64,000 nucleotides of DNA from JASBRS01 sp964496495 (GCA_964496495.1 CAZBZU010000003.1:77806-141805), one strand, 5' to 3'. Positions 46,677 to 62,788 are shown, counted from the first letter of the stretch. Notes: a model not told the origin generated them from the sequence alone. Translations and numbers: made by a program.

Positions 46677-48499
46677 CGCAGCCGCTGCCGCAGCTAGCGC
46701 TCAGCGCGCGCCGGGCGGTGGCGGGGGCGCTGTTGGTCTTGCTGCTGGCGGCGACCGGAAGCGCCTTGGCGGCGCAGCGCTTCGAATGGCGCGATGTCGT
46801 GCAGGACGTCACCGTGGCGCCGGACGGCAGCGTCACCGTCGTCGACACCCGCACCCTGTGGACCGATGGCGACTTCGGCGAGGCCTTCATCTGCGTGGGT
46901 CACGCCGCTGGCCAAACGGTGACGCTGCTGCCGCAACGGAGCGGCGCGCTGGACGCCGGCCCGCCCGCACGCGCCTACAGCCAACCGTGCGATCACGGTA
47001 CCGAGGTGGTCGTTCACCAGGACCGGCGCGTGTCCAGCCGGAGGGTGCGCTTCGCTTACCGACTCGGTGGCACTACCGACGCCTACAGCGACGTCGTGCA
47101 GTGGTACTGGAACGTCGTGCAGCTCGACCACCCGGTGATCCGAGGCTTCCACCTGACGGTGCATCTGCCGGGCCCCATGGCCGCCCCGTACGACGCCTAC
47201 GTCCACCGCTACGGCAACCCCGAGAAGCCGACCGTGAGGCTGTCGCAAGACCGCAGCACGCTCACCGTGGCCTTCGATCGCATCCCCCGCGGCGACGGGG
47301 TCGAGGTGCGATATCTGATGGACCCCGCCTTGTTCGACCTGCACGGCACGCAGCCGGGCATGAAGCGGCTGCTGGCGGACGAGCTGCGGGTCGCCGGCGT
47401 CCAGCGCCGCAACCGCGCGCTCGATCGCTTCCGCTCCCACTGGCTCTGGGGCCTGGTGCCGTTGCTGCTGCTGCTCTGGCTGGCCGCGGGGGTGTGGCGC
47501 GCCTACCTTCGCAACGGCCGCGAGCCTCGCGTGCCTGCCATGCGCTATCCGTTCGAGCCGCCGAGCGACCTGCCTCCCGCCGCCGTGACGGCCATGCGAA
47601 TGCAGACCTTCAACAGCTCCTCCATGGGGCCGGCGTTCTTCGCCACCATCATGGACCTGGCACGGCGAGGCTTCGGCACCTTCGCGCCCAAAGGGAGGCG
47701 CTTCGAGATGCGGCTCGACCCCACACGGTCCGAGGACGACCTCCAACCGTTCGAGCGTGACGTGCTGGGCTACCTTCGCAATGCCGCCAAGACCCACCGC
47801 CGGGGCGACCCCGACTTCCTGGAGTTCAGCGAGCTCAAGGCGTACTCCCGCCAGCACGGTCAGACCTTCGTGCGGGCGTGGGGCAAACGCGTCAGAGCCT
47901 GGCTGGAGGACCGGCGCGGCGGCGGGCTCGTCAGTCGCGCCAGCCGCGCCGCCACCCGCAGGTGGGGCGGGCTGGCGGTGCTCGCCGGCCTGCTGCTCGG
48001 CGGGGGCGCCGCGCTCGCCCTCGGCAGCGCTCGCGTGCTGTTCGCGGTGGGCGCGGGCCTGGCGCTGGCGCTGGCGGCCACCGCCGCCGCCAGCTTACCC
48101 GCCTGGCGCGAGGAGCTGGCTCCAGAGATCTACGGCTGGCAAGGCTTCCGCCGAACGCTCACCGACTACACCCGCATGAAGGATGCGCCCCTCGACTTCT
48201 TCGGGCTGTGGGACCGCTACTACTGTTACGCGGCCGCGCTGGGCGTGGCGGACCGCTACCTGAAGACGCTGGCGCGCGCGGCGCCGCTGGCGGGCGTCGA
48301 CGAGGGCGCCTTGCTGGCACGCGGGGCCTGGCTGGGCGTGCACCCGGGGTCGGGCATCACCAGTCTCTCGGGGATGGCCTCGGCGGTGCAGTCGATGTCG
48401 AGCGCTCTGGCCGCGGCGTCCGCCTCGGCCTCCTCGGGTGGCTCCTCGGCCGGGGGCGGCGGAGGCGGAGGTGGAGGCGGCAGCTCCGGCGGCCGCTGA
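46673..48499 (+). CDS. DUF2207 family membrane protein
   Basis: 608 residues. Signal peptide (VAGALLVLLLAATGSALAA). The extracytoplasmic DUF2207 domain (about 35-250) begins FEWRDVVQDVTVAPDGSVTV. A membrane helix (about 255-275, LWGLVPLLLLLWLAAGVW) follows, then a cytoplasmic part and a second hydrophobic pair (about 425-470). The C-terminus is a Gly/Ser-rich tail with a run of about ten Gly. Function unknown; related YciQ-type proteins are uncharacterised. Start overlaps the RodZ-like gene's stop (ATGA), so psuG, the RodZ-like gene and this gene form a tightly coupled operon. Confidence 0.82.
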   Translation: MTQPLPQLALSARRAVAGALLVLLLAATGSALAAQRFEWRDVVQDVTVAPDGSVTVVDTRTLWTDGDFGEAFICVGHAAGQTVTLLPQRSGALDAGPPARAYSQPCDHGTEVVVHQDRRVSSRRVRFAYRLGGTTDAYSDVVQWYWNVVQLDHPVIRGFHLTVHLPGPMAAPYDAYVHRYGNPEKPTVRLSQDRSTLTVAFDRIPRGDGVEVRYLMDPALFDLHGTQPGMKRLLADELRVAGVQRRNRALDRFRSHWLWGLVPLLLLLWLAAGVWRAYLRNGREPRVPAMRYPFEPPSDLPPAAVTAMRMQTFNSSSMGPAFFATIMDLARRGFGTFAPKGRRFEMRLDPTRSEDDLQPFERDVLGYLRNAAKTHRRGDPDFLEFSELKAYSRQHGQTFVRAWGKRVRAWLEDRRGGGLVSRASRAATRRWGGLAVLAGLLLGGGAALALGSARVLFAVGAGLALALAATAAASLPAWREELAPEIYGWQGFRRTLTDYTRMKDAPLDFFGLWDRYYCYAAALGVADRYLKTLARAAPLAGVDEGALLARGAWLGVHPGSGITSLSGMASAVQSMSSALAAASASASSGGSSAGGGGGGGGGGSSGGR

Positions 48500-48574
48500 G
48501 GCGGGCCGGGGCAGCGCACGCGCGGATGCGCCGCCAGCGCGATCGGCCTGATCGGTCCGCGGGAGGGAACGACC

Positions 48575-48982
48575 ATGGCGGGAAGCGTGAACCAGCGAGG
48601 CATGGGCCTCGACCCCCGGGCGGCCGCGGCGTGGGGCGCGAGCCTCGCGGGTGTGGCCGTGGTACTCGGTGCCTTCGGCGTGCACGGCCTCGCCGGGATG
48701 GTCTCCGCCGACAGGCTGCAGGTGTGGGAGACGGCGGTGCGCTTCCAGATGTACCACGCTCTCGCCCTGCTGCTGATCGGCGCGCTGCCCACCCGCGCAC
48801 GGCTGGCCTCGCTCCTGCTGCTGGTCGGGGTGGCGGTGTTCTCCGGAAGCCTCTACCTGCTGGTCGCGACCGGCGTGACGGCGCTCGGCGCCATCACGCC
48901 GGTCGGAGGGCTGCTCATGATCGCGGGATGGGCGTTGCTGGCCCTCTCCCTGGTGCGGCGAGAGGCCGGCACCGGCGCCTGA
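48575..48982 (+). CDS. DUF423 family membrane protein
   Basis: 135-residue integral membrane protein with four predicted helices (WGASLAGVAVVLGAFGVHGL, FQMYHALALLLIGAL, LLLLVGVAVFSGSLYLLV, ITPVGGLLMIAGWALL). The strings GAFGVHGL, FQMYHALALL and the GxxxFSGSLY pattern are DUF423 hallmarks. Function unknown. ATG 48575 has GGAGGGAAC upstream. Possibly the last gene of the preceding operon, separated by 75 bases. Confidence 0.88.
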   Translation: MAGSVNQRGMGLDPRAAAAWGASLAGVAVVLGAFGVHGLAGMVSADRLQVWETAVRFQMYHALALLLIGALPTRARLASLLLLVGVAVFSGSLYLLVATGVTALGAITPVGGLLMIAGWALLALSLVRREAGTGA

Positions 48983-48997
48983 GCACGGCGCGCACGG

Positions 48998-49003
48998 TAG
49001 CAT
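48998..49003 (+). promoter_or_regulatory. -10 element of leaderless type for the EamA transporter
   Basis: TAGCAT ends seven bases before ATG 49011. The alternative ATG at 49002 lies inside this hexamer and so should not be transcribed. Confidence 0.6.
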
Positions 49004-49010
49004 GGCGGGC

Positions 49011-49922
49011 ATGGCGCCGACGGGAACCACGCGGGTGTCGCTGGTGCTCACCGCCGCCATCACCGCCGTCAGCCTGGCCGCCATCTTCATCCGGCTGGCC
49101 AACGCGCCAGGCGTCGTGGTCGCTCTCTACCGCATGGTCCTGGCCTCGCTGGCGATGGCACCGGTCACCTGGCGAGGGGTTCGCCGCACGCCGCTGCGCG
49201 GCCGCGCTCTGCTGTTGACGCTGATCGCGGGGGCGCTGCTGGGCCTCCACTTCGCAACCTGGATCACCTCCCTGTCACTCACCTCGGTGGCGGCCAGCGT
49301 CACCCTGGTGACGACCTCGCCGCTGTGGGTCGCGCTGTTCGCATGGCTCTTCGGCGGCAAGGCGCCAAGCTTCTCGGTGGTGATCGGGGTGGTGCTGGCC
49401 GTGGGCGGCGCCGCCATCATCGGCTTCGGCGACCTGGGCGGCGGCAGCGCTCCTCTGCTGGGCGACGCGCTGGCGCTCCTGGGAGCCGCCAGCGCCGCTG
49501 GCTACCTGCTGCTGGGCCGGCAGGTGCAGCTCTCCGGCATCGGGCTCGACGCCTACGCCGGGGTGGCGTACGCCTTCGCCGCCGCGGTGCTGGTCCCCCT
49601 CCCGGCGCTGTTCGGCCTGGGTTACCTCGACTACGGCCTGCCCAGCTTCGGCTGGATCGCGCTGCTGGCGCTGGTGCCGCAACTGGTGGGTCACAACGGC
49701 ATCAACTACGCCATGCGGCACCTCGACCCGACGCTGGTGGCGACCACCACCCTGCTCGAGCCGGTGGGCGCCTCGCTGCTCGCCTTCGCCATCTTCGGCG
49801 AGGCTCCGTCCTCACTGACGCTCGTCGGCGCGTCGATCCTGCTGCTCGGAGTGGTGTTCACGGTGCGCTCGACGGAGTCGCCGGTCGCGGGCGCCGCGCC
49901 CCCCGAGGTGCCTGGCGACTGA
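49011..49922 (+). CDS. DMT superfamily (EamA) transporter
   Basis: 303-residue drug/metabolite transporter with ten predicted helices in two EamA repeats; the first repeat starts VSLVLTAAITAVSLAAIFIR and the second has YLLLGRQVQ and LDPTLVATTTLLEPVGASLL. Substrate (amino acid, nucleotide sugar or drug) cannot be read. Start chosen at ATG 49011 from the TAGCAT element. Single gene before the carD leader. Confidence 0.88.
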   Translation: MAPTGTTRVSLVLTAAITAVSLAAIFIRLANAPGVVVALYRMVLASLAMAPVTWRGVRRTPLRGRALLLTLIAGALLGLHFATWITSLSLTSVAASVTLVTTSPLWVALFAWLFGGKAPSFSVVIGVVLAVGGAAIIGFGDLGGGSAPLLGDALALLGAASAAGYLLLGRQVQLSGIGLDAYAGVAYAFAAAVLVPLPALFGLGYLDYGLPSFGWIALLALVPQLVGHNGINYAMRHLDPTLVATTTLLEPVGASLLAFAIFGEAPSSLTLVGASILLLGVVFTVRSTESPVAGAAPPEVPGD

Positions 49923-49993
49923 GGCTGCGCGCCGCCCGTCGCGGCCCTCCCAGCGACCCGTCGAGTTCACGTGCAATGAGGAACATGATCTGC

Positions 49994-49999
49994 TAGAAT
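49994..49999 (+). promoter_or_regulatory. Extended -10 promoter of the second carD gene
   Basis: TGC-TAGAAT (49991-49999) is an extended -10. It lies seven bases before a GTG that opens a 30-codon ORF and about 150 bases before the carD start. Confidence 0.6.
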
Positions 50000-50006
50000 A
50001 CGGTAC

Positions 50007-50099
50007 GTGGATGCGCTTGCCGGAGCCACCTACGTCGTCCGACAAGCGATCTCTCACACCAGACACAGCAACTTCTCCAATTGCTGGCCGCCTCGCTGA
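50007..50099 (+). CDS. Candidate 30-residue leader peptide upstream of carD
   Basis: GTG 50007 starts exactly seven bases after TAGAAT, as in the leaderless genes of this window, and the frame runs 30 codons to TGA. The peptide starts VDALAGATYVV and ends SNCWPPR; it has no signal or membrane helix. Codon use (CTT, GGA, CGA, TCT, AGA, AAT) is unlike the GC3-rich neighbours. I cannot tell whether it is translated. If it is, translation could couple to structure in the leader of the carD gene that begins 48 bases after its stop. Confidence 0.35.
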   Translation: MDALAGATYVVRQAISHTRHSNFSNCWPPR

Positions 50100-50147
50100 G
50101 CGGCTGCTTCTCTGTGCATGAACCCTGGCTGAAGGGAGCAGGCCACG

Positions 50148-50654
50148 TTGAAAGAACAGAGCAAGACCTTCAAGAGCGGTGACCAGGTCGTCCTTCCACC
50201 GTACGGAGTGGGCATCGTCTCCGGTACCACGGTACGGACGATCGCCGGCGCCGATCTCGACTACTACGAGGTGGAGTTCCCCAACGGCACCTCGCGCGCG
50301 TACGTGCCGGTGCACGCGCCTCAGGAAGCGGGGCTGCGCCCGGCGCTCACCAGCGAGGAGGTCCAGAGCGTGCTGGAGCGCCTCAACAACGGGCGCATCA
50401 CGCTGCCCAAGCAGTGGGCGGCACGGCACCGCAAGGTGACCGACATCCTCACCAGCGGCGACCCCTACCAGATCGCCACGCTCGGCAGCGAGCTACGCCG
50501 TTGGGACCTCGAGCGCGGCCTCCCGGACCTCGACAGGCAGGCCTACCGGCGCGCCCTGCGCCTGCTCGCCGGTGAGATCAGCGCGGTGCTGAGCGTCCCG
50601 GTGCAGGAAGCCCGTGCGCTGATGGATGCAGGCGAGGACGACGAGCTCAACTGA
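50148..50654 (+). CDS. CarD family transcriptional regulator (second copy)
   Basis: 168 residues starting at TTG 50148 (after GAAGGGAG). The N-terminal Tudor-like domain (FKSGDQVVLPPYGVGIVSGT) and C-terminal helical domain (QWAARHRKVTDILTSGDPYQ, continuing) match the CarD plan, but it is diverged from the first copy at 19008: VGDNVVYPSQGAGVV there versus SGDQVVLPPYGVGIV here. It probably binds RNA polymerase beta; whether it stabilises open complexes or acts as a variant is unknown. A rare TTG start and a 140-nt leader with an ORF suggest tight control. Confidence 0.85.
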   Translation: MKEQSKTFKSGDQVVLPPYGVGIVSGTTVRTIAGADLDYYEVEFPNGTSRAYVPVHAPQEAGLRPALTSEEVQSVLERLNNGRITLPKQWAARHRKVTDILTSGDPYQIATLGSELRRWDLERGLPDLDRQAYRRALRLLAGEISAVLSVPVQEARALMDAGEDDELN

Positions 50655-50710
50655 CGCCGGCTGCGGCGCGCGCTAGCGTCGCAGGCGAGCCAACGAGGCG
50701 GAACGCCGGT

Positions 50711-50732
50711 GGGCCGGGGTCGACCCCGGCCC
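50711..50732 (+). terminator. Terminator of the second carD gene
   Basis: GGGCCGGGG (50711-50719), loop TCGA, CCCCGGCCC (50724-50732): a 9-bp perfect stem about 57 bases after the stop. No U-tract. It argues against a methyltransferase start at GTG 50709, which would precede the hairpin. Confidence 0.65.
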
Positions 50733-50747
50733 GCTCTCGTGGAGGGA

Positions 50748-51401
50748 GTGGCGACGCGGGTGCTGCGGGACTGGCTGGAGAGGCGGGCCGGAGGCCCGGC
50801 GCGGCTCTACGAGCGTGTGATCGCCAGAATCGACGGCGGCGGCGTAGCGGCAGCTCGCAGGGCGCTGCTGGCGGAGGTGGCGGGACCCGTGCTGGAGATC
50901 GGCTCCGGGCCCGGCACCTCCTTCCGCTACTACCCTGCGGGGGTGGCAGTGACCGCGCTCGAGCCCGAGCCCGACTTCCGCCGGGCCGCCGCAGAGCGTG
51001 CTTCCAGCGCCGCCCCGCCCATCCGCGTGGTCGCCGGCGACGCCCACGACCTCCCCTTCGCCGACGCCAGCTTCGCCACGGTGGTGGCGCAGCTGACGCT
51101 ATGCAGCGTGGCCAGCCCGGCAGGCGTCCTGAGCGAGGCGCGCCGCGTGCTGGTCGCCGGCGGCGGCTTGCGGCTGCTCGAGCACGTTCGCCACCCCGCC
51201 GCCTGGGTCGGACGGGTGCAGGATGTCCTGGACCCCCTGTGGAACCGCCTGGAGGGCCGCGGCTGCCACCTCGGGCGCGACACCCCGCGCGCCGTGGCGG
51301 AGGCGGGCTTCGTCATCGACGGCATCGACGAGGTGCCGCTGCCGGCCGGCAGCGCCTGGCTCTTCCCGCTGGTGATGCTGCGCGCCCGCAGGCCCGCCTG
51401 A
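50748..51401 (+). CDS. Class I SAM-dependent methyltransferase
   Basis: About 217 residues. Motif I is VLEIGSGPGTSFRYYP, motif II region ALEPEPDFRRA, then VVAGDAHDLPFADASFATVV and the RRVLVAGGGLRLLEHV pattern of UbiE/Methyltransf_11 small-molecule methylases. Substrate unknown. The start is uncertain: GTG 50739, 50748 and 50760 are all in frame near GGAGGGAG, and 50748 is a compromise. Plus-strand gene converging on the RuvX-like gene. Confidence 0.82.
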   Translation: MATRVLRDWLERRAGGPARLYERVIARIDGGGVAAARRALLAEVAGPVLEIGSGPGTSFRYYPAGVAVTALEPEPDFRRAAAERASSAAPPIRVVAGDAHDLPFADASFATVVAQLTLCSVASPAGVLSEARRVLVAGGGLRLLEHVRHPAAWVGRVQDVLDPLWNRLEGRGCHLGRDTPRAVAEAGFVIDGIDEVPLPAGSAWLFPLVMLRARRPA

Positions 51402-51450
51402 GGCAGGGTCTCGCGGCGCAGGCAACTCCAGCGGCGCGACGCTCCCGGGC

Positions 51451-51894
51451 TCAGCGCGTCCCTGGCGTCCCTGGCCTCGCTCGCCCCAGCCACCGCCTGG
51501 CGATCGCCACGGCCGCGTAGTCGTCGATGCTTCGTGGCGGCGAGCGCATGCCGGGTGGTAGCAGCCGGAGCGCGCCCCGGGGCGGATGATCGCGGAAGTA
51601 CAGCTCACGCGCCCTCAAGGTGGTGCCTTCCTCGTCGACGAGCTGCGGCTCCACCCCCAGCGCGCGCAAGCGCGCCACCAAGGCGGCGCTGCCGGTGCCG
51701 TCGCCCACCAGGATCACCGCGTCCGGCGGCAGCACCAGGCGCTCGAGATCGCCTGCCGTCAGGATGGCCTGCCGCAGGACGTTGCCGTCGCGGTCGAGCC
51801 AAGCCGCGCCCAGGTTGCGTCCGGGATCGAAAGCGAGGACGAAGGCTCCCCCCTCACCGGCAGCCTGCGGCTCCTCCGACGCGCGTCGCTCCAT
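51451..51894 (-). CDS. RuvX/YqgF-like RNase H fold protein
   Basis: 147 residues. Resembles the YqgF/RuvX resolvase-like fold: first acidic residue D23 in VLAFDPGRNLGAAW, central acid in QLVDEEGTTLRAR (D87-E89) and C-terminal acid pair in SIDDYAAVAIA (D124, D125). YqgF/RuvX matures the 5' end of 16S rRNA; this may be the true protein or a paralogue, because the usual GxxR after the first Asp is different. Just downstream of the rpoBC terminator, with its own -10 element. No obvious partner gene. Confidence 0.6.
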   Translation of the reverse strand: MERRASEEPQAAGEGGAFVLAFDPGRNLGAAWLDRDGNVLRQAILTAGDLERLVLPPDAVILVGDGTGSAALVARLRALGVEPQLVDEEGTTLRARELYFRDHPPRGALRLLPPGMRSPPRSIDDYAAVAIARRWLGRARPGTPGTR

Positions 51895-51903
51895 CGTGAG
51901 ACA

Positions 51904-51909
51904 AGCCTA
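51904..51909 (-). promoter_or_regulatory. -10 element of leaderless type for the RuvX-like gene
   Basis: Minus-strand TAGGCT ends nine bases before the ATG at 51894, just past the rpoBC terminator. Confidence 0.45.
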
Positions 51910-51922
51910 GCAGCCACGAGAA

Positions 51923-51947
51923 GGGGGCCGGCCACCGGCCGGCCCCC
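51923..51947 (-). terminator. Terminator of the rpoB-rpoC operon
   Basis: GGGGGCCGGCC (51923-51933), loop ACC, GGCCGGCCCCC (51937-51947): 11-bp perfect stem about 30 bases after the rpoC stop, followed by TTCTCGTGG. Confidence 0.8.
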
Positions 51948-51979
51948 GCCAGGGTGCGACCTGCGCTCGCCCGGCGCGA

Positions 51980-56566
<4,587 letters not shown>

Positions 56567-56618
56567 CGGCATCCCTTCGCGACTCCAGAGCTGAGTGGCG
56601 TGCGAATCAACGGCGCGC

Positions 56619-59993
<3,375 letters not shown>

Positions 59994-59999
59994 CTTCAC

Positions 60000-60504
60000 C
60001 CCTTCGTTCGAAGCCGTGCCGCGTTTGCGAGCGCTTCCACGGCCGCCGCCGTGCGTGCCTTCAACCCCGGTGACGCGCGCGCGTCGTCCGCTCGCCGGCG
60101 CTGGCAGCGCCGCGAGGCGCGCGTGGACGTGCGTGATGGCTGAACGTCAACTACCGATCCCCTGACTCAAAAATACCGTCCGGCGTGTGGTTCCCATGTC
60201 GGGAGAACGCCACGACGACAGGTCGCGCGCCGCCGCCCTCCTCGCGAGCCGCGCGCGCCCCGGTGGGCGTGCCTGAGCACCTTCGTCCTGCGGTGATTCT
60301 CCAATCGTCTCCTCGTGTCGGCTCCGGACGAAGCACCCGTCCGGAGGATCACAGCACGAACCGTTATCTTACCCCGAGGGCCGGCCGCCGTGCGTGATCT
60401 GGGTGGCGGCCCCGGCGCGACCGAGCTGCTGCCGCACCGGGCCGCCACATCCGGGCCGCCGTGGCGAGCCCGAAGGGGTTGCATCCCGCGCGCGTTTCGC
60501 CCGG
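60000..60504 (-). promoter_or_regulatory. 505-base leader and promoter region of rpoB
   Basis: No coding frame I trust. On the minus strand, TAAGAT (60371-60366) is a candidate -10 without a clear -35. About 20 bases later the inverted repeat CTCCGGACG / CGTCCGGAG (60346-60338 and 60330-60322) forms a 9-bp stem with a 7-base loop. TATTTTT occurs near 60170-60180. It probably contains a promoter and an attenuator that uncouple rpoBC from the ribosomal protein genes. Confidence 0.5.
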
Positions 60505-60888
60505 CTACTTCACCTCGACCGTGGCGCCCGCGGCCTCGAGCTTCTCCCTGATCTCGTCGGCCTCCTCCTTGCCGATCAACTCCTTGACCACGCCGCCCGA
60601 CTCCACCAGGTCCTTGGCTTCCTTCAGCCCCAGGCTGGTGATGGCGCGGACTTCCTTGATGACCTGCAGCTTCTTGTCGCCGGCGCTCTTGATGCCGACC
60701 GTGAACTCGGTCTGCTCCTCGGCGGCGGCCTCGCCACCGGCCGCAGCGGCCGGCATCATCATCCCCGCGGGCATGGCAGCGGCAGCTTCCACACCCCACT
60801 TGTCCTTGAGCGCATCCACCAGATCCACGAGCTCGAGCACCGTCAGGCCGCTCAGCTCATCGACCATCTTTTCCTTGTCGAACGCCAT
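60505..60888 (-). CDS. rplL: Ribosomal protein bL12 (L7/L12)
   Basis: 127-residue stalk protein that recruits translation factors. N-terminal dimerisation domain (VDELSGLTVLELVDLVDALK), Ala/Gly/Met-rich hinge (about 37-55), C-terminal domain (GDKKLQVIKEVRAITSLGL, GLKEAKDLVE) with the factor-binding face. ATG after GGAGG that lies inside the end of rplJ; three bases separate the genes, so they are coupled. Confidence 0.98.
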   Translation of the reverse strand: MAFDKEKMVDELSGLTVLELVDLVDALKDKWGVEAAAAMPAGMMMPAAAAGGEAAAEEQTEFTVGIKSAGDKKLQVIKEVRAITSLGLKEAKDLVESGGVVKELIGKEEADEIREKLEAAGATVEVK

Positions 60889-60891
60889 TCC

Positions 60892-61437
60892 CTACGCCTC
60901 CTGTTCCTGCGTGTCGTTCCGGTCCTTCTCGCTGTAGTTCTGCATCACACCGACTAGGTTCCGCTGTGGACCCTCCAGGACACCCACCAGCTGTTGCAGC
61001 GGCGCCAGCAGGGTGCCGACGAGCTCGCTCTGGAGCTGCTGCCGCGAGGGCAGGCTGGCGATGCGCTGTACCGCCTCCGCACCGACCACGCCCCCTTGCA
61101 GCAGCCCGCCCTTGCCCTTGGGAAGGTCCTTGGGGTGCTCCTTGGCGAACTCCGCGATCGCCTTGAGCGGCGCCACCGGGTCCTCACCGACGAGCACCAG
61201 GGCCGTCGGTCCCACGAGCGTGCCAGACAGCCCGTCGACGCCCTGCTCCTTGAGCACCACGTCGATCAGGGTGTTCTTGGCGACCAGGATGCGGCCACCG
61301 GCGCGCTTGACGCCTGCTCGCAACCTGCCCAGCTCACCCGCGGAGAGCCCCTGGTAGTCCACCAGGAAGAACGTCTTGGCATCGTCGAGGAGCGAATGCA
61401 GCTCCTTGACCGAGGCCTGGTTCCTTGGGTTGGCCAT
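60892..61437 (-). CDS. rplJ: Ribosomal protein uL10
   Basis: 181-residue base of the L12 stalk; its C-terminal helix binds several L12 dimers, and free L10-L12 complex represses its own mRNA in many bacteria. Characteristic sequence: DAKTFFLVDYQGLSAGELG, RILVAKNTLIDVVLKE. Start with GAGGG six bases before ATG. Preceded by a 234-base spacer containing inverted repeats, a likely autoregulatory leader. Confidence 0.97.
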   Translation of the reverse strand: MANPRNQASVKELHSLLDDAKTFFLVDYQGLSAGELGRLRAGVKRAGGRILVAKNTLIDVVLKEQGVDGLSGTLVGPTALVLVGEDPVAPLKAIAEFAKEHPKDLPKGKGGLLQGGVVGAEAVQRIASLPSRQQLQSELVGTLLAPLQQLVGVLEGPQRNLVGVMQNYSEKDRNDTQEQEA

Positions 61438-61671
61438 GTTGGCCCTCTCTCGTGCCTAGAACGTGCGCCCGGACGTCACTGCGACGTCCCTTGAGCGCGT
61501 GCCGCGAAGCGCAGCGTGGTCGCCTCCCGATGAACGCACTCGCGTTCTCATCGGGCGCAACCCTTGGACGCCTCGGCAGGATCTTTAAGCCTGGCAGGCC
61601 CCTGCTGTCTCCAACGCCAGAGGTGCATCGCAACCGCTACGCACCGGGATGCCTCGATCATGCCTCGATCC
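61438..61671 (-). promoter_or_regulatory. rplJ leader with hairpins (likely L10 autoregulatory region)
   Basis: The spacer before rplJ contains CCCGATGA ... TCATCGGG (61526-61555, stem extended by ACGC/GCGT) and GGACGTC ... GACGTCC (61471-61489). Position and structure suit an L10(L12) binding leader as in other bacteria, but I cannot confirm a kink-turn by eye. No gene is visible here. Confidence 0.5.
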
Positions 61672-62355
61672 CTACAGCGAGACCCGGACGCTGGGCCCCA
61701 TGGTCGAGCTGATATGGACGGTACGCACGTACTGACCGCGCGCAGCGTCTGGCTTGGCGGCCTCCAGGGCCGACTTGAGGGCGCTCAGGTTCTCGGCCAG
61801 CTTGCCGGCCTCGAAGCTCGCCTTGCCGATCGGCGCGTGCACCACACCGGTCTTGTCGGCCCGGAACTCGATCTGGCCGGCCTTGAGGGCACGCACGATG
61901 TCGCCGATGTTGACGCCCACCGTGCCCGCCTTGGGGTTGGGCAAGAGACCGCGCGGGCCCAGCACGCGTCCGAGCTTGCTGCCGACCTGAGCCATCATGT
62001 CCGGCGTGGCCACGACCGCGTCGAAGTCCAGCCAGCCGTCCACGATGCGGTCGATGAGCTCGCCCGCGCCCACCACGTCGGCGCCGGCCGCTTCCGCCTC
62101 GCTCGCCTTGTCGGACTGGGCGATCGCCACGACGCGCACCGTCTTCCCCGTACCGTGCGGCAGGGCGACGGTGCCGCGCACCGTCTGATCCGACTTGCGC
62201 GGGTCGATGCCGAGGCGAAAGTGCGCCTCGACGGTCTCGTCGAACTTGGCGGTGGCGAGCTCCTTGACCAGCGTGGCCGCCGTGTCGGGGGCGTAGAGCT
62301 GGCTACGGTCGACGCGTTTCTCCAGCTCGCGATAGCGCTTGCCGCGTCTAGGCAT
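61672..62355 (-). CDS. rplA: Ribosomal protein uL1
   Basis: 227-residue L1 stalk protein assisting tRNA release from the E site. Family sequence: GTVALPHGTGKTVRVVAIAQ, VGAGELIDRIVDGWLDFDAV, LGRVLGPRGLLPNPKAGTVG. Its ATG lies inside the end of rplK (overlap 8 bases), giving the usual rplK-rplA coupling; L1 often represses this pair by binding its mRNA. Confidence 0.98.
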   Translation of the reverse strand: MPRRGKRYRELEKRVDRSQLYAPDTAATLVKELATAKFDETVEAHFRLGIDPRKSDQTVRGTVALPHGTGKTVRVVAIAQSDKASEAEAAGADVVGAGELIDRIVDGWLDFDAVVATPDMMAQVGSKLGRVLGPRGLLPNPKAGTVGVNIGDIVRALKAGQIEFRADKTGVVHAPIGKASFEAGKLAENLSALKSALEAAKPDAARGQYVRTVHISSTMGPSVRVSL

Positions 62356-62788
62356 CCGTGGGCACCCCCTCCACGGTCACGCCCATCGAGCGGGCGGTAC
62401 CGGCGATGATCCGGGCCGCCGCCTCGGGGCTGCCGGCGTTGAGATCGGCCATCTTCTGCTGGCCGAGCTCGAGGCACTGCTGCCAGCTGATCGACCCGAC
62501 CTTGAGCTTGTGCGGCTCGCCGGATCCTGACTCGATGCCGGCCGCCTTCTTGATCAGGTAGCTGGCCGGCGGCGTCTTGGTGATGAAGGTGAAGGAGCGG
62601 TCGGCGAAGATGGTGATCTCCACCGGGATGATGGCGCCGGCCTGGGAGGCCGTGGCGGCGTTGTACTCCTTCACGAACTGCATGATGTTGGCGCCGTACT
62701 GCCCCAACGCCGGCCCTACCGGCGGCGCTGGCGTGGCGCCCCCGGCAGGCAGCTGGAGCTTGACGATGCCTGCGATCTTCTTGGCCAT
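62348..62788 (-). CDS. rplK: Ribosomal protein uL11
   Basis: 146-residue protein of the GTPase-associated centre. KIAGIVKLQLPAGGATPAPP near the start with PPVGPALGQYGANIM; C-terminal rRNA-binding domain with CLELGQQKMADLNAG. ATG after GGAGGAAGC. The 82 bases upstream contain a CCCCGGGCTC/GAGCCGGGG-type inverted repeat. Confidence 0.98.
   Translation of the reverse strand: MAKKIAGIVKLQLPAGGATPAPPVGPALGQYGANIMQFVKEYNAATASQAGAIIPVEITIFADRSFTFITKTPPASYLIKKAAGIESGSGEPHKLKVGSISWQQCLELGQQKMADLNAGSPEAAARIIAGTARSMGVTVEGVPTDA

Noticed and set aside
48998..49010. ATG 49002 as start of the EamA gene.
   Set aside because: It lies within the -10 hexamer TAGCAT; ATG 49011 fits the leaderless spacing and loses only three non-conserved residues.
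50709..50747. GTG 50709 as start of the methyltransferase after carD.
   Set aside because: It would place the 9-bp terminator hairpin 50711-50732 inside the coding sequence; later GTG codons keep all conserved motifs.
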